The notes under the pieces are model-generated. The model searched no databases and had not been told where the DNA came from. It worked only from the letters and a program-made list of their open reading frames with translations. The position numbers were made by a program, and so were the translations under genes. From positions 24,104,923 through 24,168,922 of the forward strand of contig CP099847.1 in assembly GCA_030062745.1 (NCBI GenBank): DNA of 64,000 nucleotides, written 5' to 3'. This stretch comes from Capitulum mitella (taxonomy: Eukaryota > Arthropoda > Thecostraca > Pollicipedomorpha > Pollicipedidae). Shown in pieces: positions 12,603 through 22,846 of this stretch (position 1 is the stretch's first letter; the number at the start of each line of letters is the position of its first letter).

Positions 12603-12980
12603 ATGGGAGCTGACTGGAAAGAATTGACCCAAAATGCTTCACTGCCCCCCCCTCCCCCAACTTTGGAGGAGTTTTCGCGACTCTGTAACGTAGTGCTCCC
12701 TGATGGGGATAGAACTTATGCTTGCGTAATGTTTGACTGCGACAGAATGCAGAGCTGTACGCAGATAAGTGTAAGCGGTATTTGGAAGGCTTCTTTTAAA
12801 AAGTTTTTTTGCCGACCTGAACATTGCGGTAGTCGCACAGCAGGATATGATGTGATTCCTGTGCCAAAGGGTGCAACATTTCGAATACTGATGGGGATGC
12901 AACTGCCATTTCTTATGGCTATTCTTTCCATGCAACACCATCGGCATAACGCCATCATTTTTTCCTTGAGATGTGGATGA
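12603..12980 (+). CDS. Unassigned open frame (125 codons); faint ADAMTS-spacer-like texture
   Basis: ATG at 12603 to TGA at 12978. The frame has spaced cysteines (CVMFDCDRMQSC, CRPEHCG) then TAGYDVIPVPKGATFRI and PFLMAI. GYxxVxxIPxGATxIxI...LAI is the usual start of the ADAMTS/papilin spacer, and a Cys-rich stretch precedes it there, so a diverged exon or relic is possible. The opening codons lie in poor low-complexity text and the end lacks a donor at a sensible point, so this could equally be chance. Confidence 0.2.
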   Translation: MGADWKELTQNASLPPPPPTLEEFSRLCNVVLPDGDRTYACVMFDCDRMQSCTQISVSGIWKASFKKFFCRPEHCGSRTAGYDVIPVPKGATFRILMGMQLPFLMAILSMQHHRHNAIIFSLRCG

Positions 12981-13009
12981 AAGTGCAACTTTTTTAAATA
13001 TATACTTCC

Positions 13010-13080
13010 AAGTTCTCTCTCTTTCTTTCCCTCTCCCTCTCTCCCCTCCCCCTCTTTCTCTCCTTCTCTTCCCGTCACCA
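13010..13080. repeat. Polypyrimidine tract
   Basis: About 60 bp of C/T only (CTCTCTCTTTCTTTCCC...). Confidence 0.9.
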
Positions 13081-13454
13081 TGCCATCTTTCCCTTTCCAG
13101 AGTATTCGGGAGCGCCAGCTCATTACTTTTCAAACGTGCGGCCGACTCGGTGCACGTTAACGACCCTGGAACGTATCGCGTTCCACTATATGACCCTTTA
13201 CGTGATGTACATGATGTGGGCCGTATCGAGTTCCCGGCGGCGCACCAGGCCACTGGCCCGTGCACTCAGCCAGGACAGCACGGCCCTCGGGCGGAGCCGA
13301 AGATAAGGTTTCCAGTCTCATCTACTGAGAACGGTACGGTTGGCTCTGGTGAGAACAGTATGGCCGGGCTCTTCTGACAAAGCTACGACCCAGTGCTGGT
13401 AAAACTGGTACCCAGCTCTGTTTGGCGGATGTTCGGCGTGGGTCGGGAACTCTT

Positions 13455-13655
13455 GACCTCAGCTCAGGTACTCCTGACCCCAGCTAAAACGCCCCTGATC
13501 CCGGCTCAGGCGTCTCTGAACTCAGCTCAGGTATTCCTAATCCCAGCTGGGACGCTCGCGATCTCACCTGAGGTACTCCTGATGCCACTTTAGGCGTTCA
13601 TAATTTCATTTCAATCGCTTCTGGTCTCAGCCCAGGCGAGTCTAATCTCACCTGC
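13455..13655 (+). repeat. ~30-bp degenerate minisatellite, about seven copies
   Basis: Units of the type CTCAGCTCAGGTACTCCTGA recur about every 30 bp with drift; the frame reads SAQVLLTPA-like decads but no gene context supports translation. Confidence 0.8.
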
Positions 13656-13859
13656 GCCACTGCGAACAGACCTGTTTTCATACACGGATCGGATCTGTCC
13701 CTGATGGATTTTCCGGCGCCAAAGACAACCGTTCATGCTGTCGTGCTACCATTCTCTGGCTCTTCCTGTGTGTTCCGGTTGTGATCTTGAATCCGCCACT
13801 GCCCCTAGAATCGCTTTCAGACATGCCTTGAGGCTATCTGCAGGCTCCAATGTAATTAT

Positions 13860-14290
13860 CAGAGTTGACACTCACAGTGGAAGGGGGTATCACGCTAACG
13901 TACACTGGAAGAGGACATTTTTGTGCCCTCCCCGATCTCTCTCTAACTTTCGCAAAACAAGATATCACAATAATACTTTCAGGGATTAGTAATCCTGACA
14001 GATGCAACAAATCTACTATCTTCGATTTTTCAGAATTTTCTGGGTCATTGACCTAAGGTCAAACCCATTTTTAAGACATGTCGTCGGTATTTTCGGAAAC
14101 TGACGGAATTTTTCATAATATTTTTAGTGTGGAGTGAAGCAGACATCTACTTACCGTCAATTGGCAAAGTATCAATGACTTACAGCCTTTGATCTGAGGT
14201 CAGGTCACAAATAACTCTTGTCAATCAAAATGTACCACAGTCAAAATCGGCGATGAATTACCCAGAATGGGTGGAAAATGGCAGAGCTGG
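13860..14290 (+). mobile_element. Related MITE debris with AGGTCA half-sites
   Basis: Diverged block with the same style of text as the TTAA family (CCTCCCCGATCTCT near 13928, TGACCTAAGGTCA at 14049-14061, GAGGTCAGGTCAC near 14197). No ends could be defined. Confidence 0.4.
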
Positions 14291-16055
14291 CTCGCACAGA
14301 CGCAAGTAACAACAAGAACCTCAAAAAGTTTCAAAAATTGCATGATTTGGAAATAAACAGGCTCTCGCGAATAAAGCTCCGCCAATTGAAGAGATTGGTA
14401 ACCAATGACTTTTTCCCAAATTTAAGCATGAGAAACCATCACTAGGACCACTATGATCAATAAAATTTACATGGATAGGTTTATGTCGCAAAAATAAAGT
14501 AACGTTAAAATTAGTTCCCGTTAATTTCTTACTGCGTTCGGCTCCGGCGCCCGTTGACAACCGGCGTGAAAATTGCCGTGTGTTTAATTCAACGTTTCGG
14601 CGTATATATTGAACAAATCTGAGAAATTAGACGTGTATCGGTATCTGCGGACCTTCGCTTGTGCGCTGGTACCGCTGTCTATGCGTTATTAGTCACAACC
14701 CTTGAGATTCAGGCTGTTTCTCGGTCTCATGCAGTCGGCTATGAGAAAACATATATAGGACGTAAATTGCTTACATATTATCTCAAACTAAAAATGAGAC
14801 CAGTTTCGAGCTCTACTCGTCACAAGCTTTCCAACGGTGTGCTTATTTTTATCGTGCGACCAATCCTTCGTGAGTTAGAGCGGGGGGTGGTCAACCGTCC
14901 CCCCCCAGTCCGAGCGTGATCGTCGCCGACCGACGGTCGTGCGCGGGTCAAGCTCTGCAATTTTCGGAGCCTTTGAGATGCGGGATGCACCGATGGGTAA
15001 AAAAGAGACGGTTCGAAACCTCGTACAGTGGAAGGCCCAAAGTCTTACACATGGAGTCCCTATATATTTAAGTGCTGTCAGGCACACTCATTCTTAATGA
15101 CACCAAATACAAGCACTCGTAGTATTCTAGCCATGGAGGCACCCATAGTTCTCAAGGGGCCCCTCAGTGTTGATGTTCAAGAGAACCTTTGCAGCCTTGT
15201 TTTTCTCAAAGTGTTTGCGCTGTGTCCTACATGCATGCGAGCCGGACAGTCATTTGAAACGTTCGCTTGCAGACTGCAGTCCAGTCATTCTAGCGTATGA
15301 AACCAGACGAAGTGCTGGCGCAAATAACAAGACATTGGGTTAAAAACGCGTGTAATATTGTTTAGGCGTCACGTTTCGCGCCCTCGGCGCGCCAGACCAA
15401 ACTACCTCCATCAAACGTGGCGATGTATCTTGGCTTTCGCGTGGCTTATGTGCAAAGCATGTGGTTAATTAGTAAGACCTCATTACAAACCGAAAATACT
15501 CTATCGGAGGACAGTGGTGAGTCCAGTGATTCTTTGATAATCATCACCGTAATTTCGTCACATTTATTTTTGGTATGTCTGGTCTGGACCTAAAACAAAG
15601 TGACCGAAGTCCGAAAAGAAATCAAAGTTTTGGCTACTTTAGGTTCCACCGAATGGGATTGCTGGGTCTGCGAACGGTTTGCCCCCCCCCCCATCCCGAA
15701 ATAGCTTCCGCCGCCCCTAGCTTGAGTGTGAATAAGGGCGCTAAACATATATCATTTAGCGTACTTTCAGTGAAGACAGACAACATTACAACATTGGTAC
15801 ATTTGGTCACTTTCAAAAAGAGCGTCCAATGACTTCCACAAAGTCAAATGATGTGGAGCAAGGTCACTGGCCTTGGATGAAGTTTCTGACCCGAAGTAAA
15901 TTCTGTCAACCGTTGGCACTAAAGTTATATCGTTATAAGAAACCCATTTACATGATTTGATTGTTGTTTTGCAAGATATCGCTCTGTTTCAAAGATGTAT
16001 TAAAAAAAACGTAGTAAAAACACGTTTGCGTACATTGATACGCTTATGTATATAC

Positions 16056-16116
<61 letters not shown>

Positions 16117-16168
16117 CGCGTCAGTATGTTCAAGGAACGCAATAAAACCACTTTTGCGCTCATTGATG

Positions 16169-16252
<84 letters not shown>

Positions 16253-16279
16253 GTATATATATATATACACATATATATG
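16056..16279. repeat. Two TA arrays separated by a repeated unique motif
   Basis: (TA)n at 16056-16114 and 16171-16279. The DNA before each array is similar (GCGTACATTGATACGCTTAT and GCGCTCATTGATGCTTATAT), and the far edge has TGTCAATGCGCG, so one unit seems to have been copied with its array. Confidence 0.85.
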
Positions 16280-16373
16280 TCAATGCGCGTTTTTTGTGTT
16301 GTTTGGATACATATTTCATACAGAGCAATATGTTGCAAAGCAAATTTGGATCAGGTCACAATGTCGTTGACGT

Positions 16374-16389
16374 TGACCTTAAATGACCT
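16374..16389 (+). promoter_or_regulatory. DR4 nuclear-receptor-like half-site pair
   Basis: TGACCTTAAATGACCT: two perfect TGACCT half-sites 4 bp apart, embedded in repeat-derived sequence. Function unknown. Confidence 0.35.
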
Positions 16390-18875
16390 TGACCTTTACT
16401 GACCATGACTTTGGCCTTGGTACACCCACCATCCTCAGTTTTCCCCGAATGATGTCTGCTAATAATGCTCACACGATAATCTTACGTAGCACGCTTGTCC
16501 TCTCGCAAGATTTCCATTTGTCTGTAGACAACCGACATTTTCTTCGTGTTCGTTTGACTTCAAATGCTTCACACTTCAAAAATGTCCGGTCGATTTTCAA
16601 TTTCTTCGCATCAATATACCACTTATTGAACTGTCATAAATGTCACAAAGAAGCAGCGGCCAGGTCCGATCCGTTCTCGAGGTTTTCAAAGAAAAAAGGA
16701 GAGGGGCACAAAAATGCCCCAGCTTTCAGTGCGCGAGTTAAAGCAAGAAGTGAAGCACCATACAAGAGAGAACGGAAATCGATCGTTTACCTATTCTCTT
16801 TGCTACCTTTCTCTTTGCTACCTATTCTCTTTGTACCCTAAAGGCGCCACTGAATTATTTATACACGAAAAAAGCCTTCAGATCACAAGATTTCGTTTCA
16901 ACCTTGGTTCATCGAAATCGTTCTACCTGACCGACAGATTTTGGAGGGCGGTGAAAACGCATCAGCGCACACCGCATGAATTCCGAGGGAAATTCACCTA
17001 ACAAAAGGAGGGTTCAGGGATGAACACTGAACTACGAGCAGCGAGCGATTTCATCGACGATTGATAAAAGAGTACAGTTAGTCACCGAAGAAATGTACTA
17101 AATGGCCGAACTAACGCGCATTTTTTACAAAATTTGCTGTAACAATATTCCAAACTAATTTTCGTTTTTGTTCGTAATCGTGTGTAAACAGCAATTAGAG
17201 AAACGAAATCTTGCGATATAGCAGGAAAAAATAACAATTTCAAAAGGCAAATTGACTCGAATGTCTCCAGATGTCCTCCCTAGTGCACACCACCAGTAGA
17301 CAACAACGTTCAACAACAAACCAAACAGATGCGCAAATTGCATAGCAAGCGCTGCTGTACCAGAAGGCCAAATATGGGACAAAACCCATGCGGTACACCT
17401 GAAGCACTATATGACTCAATCTGAGAGGCCAAAAGGGCGCAGTGTCGCAGGAAATATGAACCAGAGACATGAATCTACCGGCAATTTATTATTCGATGCG
17501 TGCATCTAATGCTAATTCTCATTCCAACTAGCGAACATGTGTTGTAAATCACGACTGCCAAGCACACCGATCATTTACAAAAGCCGTGGAAGACGACACT
17601 TATGTGGGCATAACATTTGTCCACGCGTCACACCAGGTACTTGATGCAAGGCACAGTAAATCGCAGCTGGTGCCAGCCCGACCATGTTGATGTCGATCAG
17701 AATACGTCCACTGCAGCAACACACCGTCATCACAGATGCAATCACAATTTTCCACGACGTGTTAGTCTCGCACTCAAATGCCTCTGTACCCGCAACCACT
17801 GGCGCTAGGAGCGGTTACAAAATAAACTATAGCGGAACAGGATCGTTATAAAGTTAACTAACGCGCAGCAAAGTCTCCGCCGGGTGCCTGCTACTCTGTT
17901 TCGGCGTCACGTCCACGGGAGGATGTATCGCGCGTTCACCTTGCAGAGGTGGTCCATATCAGCCCTGAATTTCTCGACCTATCCTGTAGACGAGCTCGCC
18001 GCCAGCCACCGACCAACGCCTCTCTCCGCGACGACGCCAATCGTTCAGCGTCGTCTCGGCGTCGGTTCGGACGGTGCCGGCAACGCGATATGACCTAATC
18101 AGACTCGGCACCGGGCCGTCGCGCCATTACGCGCTCCATCGCCGAGCCGGCATCCGGGGCTCATCTCGCCGGACCGGCCGCCGGGTCGACTCGTGAATAC
18201 GTGCGCAATAAAGGGAAGACGTGACCGACAGCGTGTGAAATCATCGTGCTCATGGAACACATTTCAAAACGCCCCATGACCCGCGCGCAGGATGCGAACG
18301 TTTACCTTTCTGGGGCTGAATAACGTGTTCATTATTCTACGCCAAACTAGGAATTCTATGCTTTACTACCGTTTTCGTATGCACCGTGTCATAACAGTCG
18401 ACAGAACACCATTATCAACATTCTCAACTGAGTTAAATTTACCACACACTGATCTCTTCAGAGCCCTTTTCTTCGTTACTGAGATAAAAACCGATTTCTT
18501 GAGACCTCTGCAATTTGTCGGAGATTATAATACCCTGAAAAGTTGCTCGGTTCTTCTGGTACACCAGCGTTAACCACAACGGCCCGCCAAAATAATTCCT
18601 TATAACAACGGTGTCGGCGACCAAGCGTTCCGACGACGTCTACCAAATCCGAACTGTTGGAATCTTCAGCAGGATGTGATGAAGGCTCCTTCAACAAAAA
18701 TCCCTGACGAAGCATGGCCTCTGGCCACCACATGATGCAGTTCTCACCACCGCGTCTCGAATCAGGTCCCCTCCCCCAACAGAGGATTAATCGCCCAACA
18801 ACTCCTCTCGGGCTCACCTCCACACAGTTCTCCGGCGCATCATCGCACAGTCGCGCACGGACACAGCGCTAGGGC

Positions 18876-19910
18876 TCAGTGGCGCTCCCTCTGGTAGTCC
18901 CCGCTCCGGCCGCCCGACTTGGCGTCCAGCCGAATGTCGCCGATCTCGATCGCCTTGGACACGGCCTTGCACATGTCGTACACGGTGAGCGAGGCCACGG
19001 CCACGGCGGTCAGCGCCTCCATCTCGGCGCCCGTCTGGCCGGTGCAGCTGACCTCGGCGCGCACAAGCACCGCGTGCCGGCCGGCGTCCAGCTTCAGCTC
19101 GAGCTGCACGCCGCCCAGCGGCAGCGGGTGGCACAGCGGCACCAGCTCGGCCGTCCGTTTGGCCGCCTGGATGCCGGCCAGCCGCGCCACGGCCAGCACG
19201 TCGCCCTTGGCCAGCGCGTTGGCGCGCACCAGCGCGAACGCCTCGGCGCCGAGCCAGACGCGGCCGGAGGCGGCGGCGCGCCGCGACGTCGCCGGCTTCC
19301 CGCTGACGTCGACCATGACGGCGCGGCCGGCCGCGTCGGCGTGCGTCAGCCGGCCGGGCGGGCCGGCGGCCGGCTCGGCCGAGTCGCGGAGCGCCTGGCC
19401 GCGGCTCAGCAGCTCGTCGGCGTCCGAGGCGCCCGGCTCGCCCGGCAGGCCGCAGTCCGGCGGCAGGCCGCCGCCGCCGCTAGGCTGGGCGAAGGAATCG
19501 GCCGCCGGGCCGGGGAACGGGGGCCGGTCGCCAGGGGACGGAGGCCGGTCGCCGGGGGACGGAGGCCGGTCGCCAGGGGACGGAGGCCGGTCGCCAGGGG
19601 ACGGAGGCCGGTCGCCGGGGGACGGGGGCCGGTCGCCAGGGGAGGGAGACCGGTCGCCGGGGGACGGAGGCCGGCCGCCGGGGGACGGGGGCCGGTCGCC
19701 AGGGGAGGGAGGCCGGTCGCCGGGGAACGGAGGCCGCCGGTCGCCGCCGCCGGCGCCGGGCTGGCCTCCGTAGTAGGAGGCGTACTGGTTCCAGTAGTCG
19801 CGGCGGACCGCGCCGGCGGCCGGCCGTGCGGCTCGCTCCCGGTCCGGCGACGTCACCGGCGGACGGTCCGATGACGTCACCGGCGGACGGTCGGTGGCGT
19901 CCTCACTCAG
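18876..19910 (-). CDS. MOCS1: MOCS1B: cyclic pyranopterin monophosphate synthase (MoaC-like)
   Basis: Turns the 3',8-cyclo-GTP product of MOCS1A into cyclic pyranopterin monophosphate. The C-terminal ~155 residues are a full MoaC domain: it opens with THADAAGRAVMVDV, then PLCHPLPL (active-site Cys-His), GAEMEALTAVAVASL, and YDMCKAV (catalytic Asp and Lys), ending KSGGRSGDY a few residues before TGA at 18878-18876. Upstream lies a Gly/Pro/Arg/Asp-rich linker with about a dozen heptapeptide repeats (GDRPPSP type; 19500-19745), not usual for this family. No in-frame ATG opens the exon. A phase-0 acceptor at 19911-19912 and a phase-2 acceptor with a better pyrimidine tract at 19942-19943 are both possible; neither accepts phase 1 from exon 8, so a linking exon in 19950-22790 probably exists or the reading frame is translated from a bicistronic mRNA. 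The 5' limit is therefore uncertain. Confidence 0.92.
   Translation of the reverse strand: MSEDATDRPPVTSSDRPPVTSPDRERAARPAAGAVRRDYWNQYASYYGGQPGAGGGDRRPPFPGDRPPSPGDRPPSPGGRPPSPGDRSPSPGDRPPSPGDRPPSPGDRPPSPGDRPPSPGDRPPSPGDRPPFPGPAADSFAQPSGGGGLPPDCGLPGEPGASDADELLSRGQALRDSAEPAAGPPGRLTHADAAGRAVMVDVSGKPATSRRAAASGRVWLGAEAFALVRANALAKGDVLAVARLAGIQAAKRTAELVPLCHPLPLGGVQLELKLDAGRHAVLVRAEVSCTGQTGAEMEALTAVAVASLTVYDMCKAVSKAIEIGDIRLDAKSGGRSGDYQRERH
19500..19745 (-). repeat. 21-bp in-frame minisatellite in MOCS1B linker
   Basis: About 11-12 units of 21 bp (GGAGGCCGGTCGCCAGGGGA type), read on the minus strand as GDRPPSP heptads. Units differ by only one or two bases and keep the frame, so copy number probably changes by slippage. 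GC is extreme compared with the flanking introns. Confidence 0.93.
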
Positions 19911-19943
19911 CTGGCGGACGGCCAGGCGGCGGACGCCCGTGCT

Positions 19944-22790
19944 TGGCGGAAGGTCGAGTGGAGGTTGTGAGAAAGGTAAGGCGCGGCGTCGACAACGAGT
20001 ACCTGCGAAGCCTTGAGAGCCTGCGGACAGGGCAGTGGGTGATCAGACGCGGAATCGTCACATCGGGCACGGGCAATGCCATTTCACCTCCGTGGCTCAA
20101 CTCATCGCGGCTGATGAAGAATTCTTACGTCAGTGGCCGCAGCTGCCTCCGTAATAATCGTGCACTATAACGATGCCGAAAGCCACGCGCCAAATAATTT
20201 GTATTGCATGGCGTGTTGGCTCCTAGACAATGACGAAGAGGATGAAGCTGATATAAACGTTTTTGGGTAGAAACACAGATAACGCGCTGTTAAAAAAGCT
20301 GCATGTCCAATTTCCATGAGATGGGTTTCACATACATACCAAGACGAATCCACAAACCCATGCAGCAACATGCAGACGGGAGACGACAGAAAAAAGGCCC
20401 GAGAGATTTGCAATAGCTGCAGTTCATATGCAACCTCACTACGTCGTGTGTCAACCAGCAAACTAAGTGTTAACCAGCAAACCAGCAGCCAGCAAAACAG
20501 AAGTCATGCTAGGAAAGATAGCTCTGTTCCTAGTGACGCCATGGACAGCGATTCATTGCCTTACGAAAGCTTAGCTTCCTCATGTCTAATTTCAAACTGG
20601 GTTGAAATCGTGATCCGCAAACGCATAAAATCTGAGTTAAAACACAGTAAACCCTAAAAAAAACTAGGCTGGTACCACAAACGTACGCAAAAGAACGTTT
20701 TCCGCAAGTATCTAACTCCTTCACGTATCACAAACAAATTAATTACAAAAGCCAACGCGTACTTGAATTTATCACGAACCACAACCAATGTCTGACACAT
20801 CAAAGAAACAATAAAATGTTTTGTCCGGCGCAAGATGACCGTGTCTTAATGCGTTTCTTCTTAAATTTGGAACAATATTGTAGAGTATTATATGCATACA
20901 TTATACATACACAATGCCTTCATGTTCCTTTGATGCGTTTCGCAAAGAAACGGATACCCGCCACTCTATTTTAACTTCTCCAATTTGTGTAATTACATAA
21001 AAAAGGCTGACGAACACTGCAAAAAATTCTCTGAGTGAAACATCACTCCCTAAACGGTTTTGTGGACAAAGAGATTGCAAGCCAGCGCATGGTGAAAACA
21101 AATCCAACTCATCAATAGTGGATTTATTTTCTGGTGAAAAGGCCATGACGAGGAGCCCAGTGCCTACTTGTGAGATAATCATTGTGTACCCCGGACAAGT
21201 CGCTCAATCTGATTTTTTGCTAGTTGAAATGCGACTACCTCGGTATACCGCCTCGCTTGTAATCACAACTGCAATATCCGGCACTCATATTAAAAGCATG
21301 ATCATCGCAGAAATCCAGATGATGCGCCACCACAACTGTTTATGCGTTCAAATTTACGTCCCACTGACCTTTTGACAACGAGGAGTTTATTGCAAAAGTG
21401 CGCCGAAAATCTGGCAGTTGAATGTGTATGATGCCATTACACGCGGAATTCTGGGAATCGACACATATGTATGTCTTCTTTTTCGCACCAGCCGGAGTCT
21501 CCTGCTCCACATGCATGCGTCACCGCGCCAAACGCATCCGCTGTGAACTGGACACAGCTCACAATGTTGCAATGATACGACAGGTCAACAAGATGCAGCC
21601 TGCGCACCCTGGCAAACAAACAGTAAACAAAGCAAGAGACTCATGCGAATGCGGCTATGTTTTCACTCTTCCATATGGCACTTTTCTATTTTGGTTTTCT
21701 GTTCTTCCAGCCGCACCGCCAGCAGCCGCCTGCAGGCCGTCCATTACGGACCCGGAAAATCGCGAAACCAAATGTTAAAGCCTCGGGGGTCAAGAGCTGA
21801 CAGGCAACTGTCAGGCGGCACAGGACCTGCCCATTCCCCGGCCCCATCGTCACTCTCACCAGAGCACCCGGGGATTTCGGCACCGAAAGCGGTGTGCCTG
21901 GCATGCAGCAACAGGCCGCGGCGCACAGCGCACTGCGTCAGCACCATAAGCGTATCAGCGGCCCGCTGATGAAATTACGCAGCACATCCCCAAGGGCGGC
22001 AACAGACATGAGAATGCTCTTCCGGCGGAAGGCCGGGGCATCCCAAGACAGCCGGAAATGAAAGCTAGACCAGGGTGTAACAGAGGAAAGAAAAAGGCAA
22101 AAGGCCATTGTGGTGTTGCGCATTCATGCTGCGTAGGACCAACGGTAAATATTGAAACTAAAGCAAGGAAACAACGGATGGGGAATATTCAAGTATACCG
22201 TGAGTAACTCGATGAGTCAAAGCTGGGTGCTGGTAGTTTACCCAGAGCGAATGTTCAAACCGGCATCGCTTTAAGCGATCGGACGTGGGCCGACATAGAC
22301 AATCACGATAAATGAAAAGAACGGTACAGTCCCCTTTAGCATTTCGCAATCCCGCATCGGGTTAAGGGGTCGCTTAATGGCTAACGTCTTCACGAAATGA
22401 AAATGTCGTGATCTTCCGACTTCCAACACACAAATAGCTTTCTACTGGAACCGGAATTCATCATCACGCATTTTGCGTCGGTTAAATGAAATCGCAAAAG
22501 CAAAGCATCAGTTATGGCCGGTCAAAGGGCTGCTAAACGTTTGTCACGGGGAGCAAAAGGACTCAAAAACTTCGAATACCAAAAATAGGAAATTATGAAG
22601 ATGAGTTATGAAACACATCGAATAAGAACACGAACACCATGCAAGCTAACTTCTATCCCGAACGCCCTAGCGCTGTATTTAAGACAGCCGCTGCTGCAGC
22701 GTCCCATGTAGGATCAGACAACCGGCTACAAGGTCGAGCAGTGGGGGAGGCGCTGGACAAAGCTACTCACGAGTGGCCGCACAAGCGAAA
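19944..22790. other. MOCS1 intron between MOCS1A exon 8 and the MOCS1B exon
   Basis: No exon could be supported, although a small linking exon with phase 1 on its 5' side is expected for any MOCS1A-MOCS1B fusion transcript. Confidence 0.5.
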
Positions 22791-22846
22791 TCACCCACCA
22801 ATGAGGATCATCGGCCTGTTCTTCATGTGCGCCAGATCCAGCATGC
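22791..22846 (-). CDS. MOCS1: MOCS1A exon 8: [11 protein letters not shown]-stop
   Basis: Acceptor CCGCAG. Encodes [12 protein letters not shown] and a TGA stop at 22793-22791. The bases that code for the two glycines (GGTGGG) also contain a GT splice-donor site after position 22799, so one splicing choice keeps the Gly-Gly end and another would remove it and read on. Confidence 0.9.

Larger units (their letters stand above)
14291..18875. other. Intergenic 3' of MOCS1: repeat debris and TA arrays
   Basis: Apart from the listed TA arrays and DR4 site I see fragments with C-runs (15680) like the MITE family and a GC-rich stretch (17870-18230) with no supported exon. Confidence 0.45.

Noticed and set aside
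16000-16402. Open frames rich in Tyr-Ile
   Set aside because: Translations of TA dinucleotide arrays.
18879-19874. Long plus-strand open frames opposite MOCS1B
   Set aside because: Antisense shadows of a GC-rich exon; the minus strand has the clear MoaC domain.
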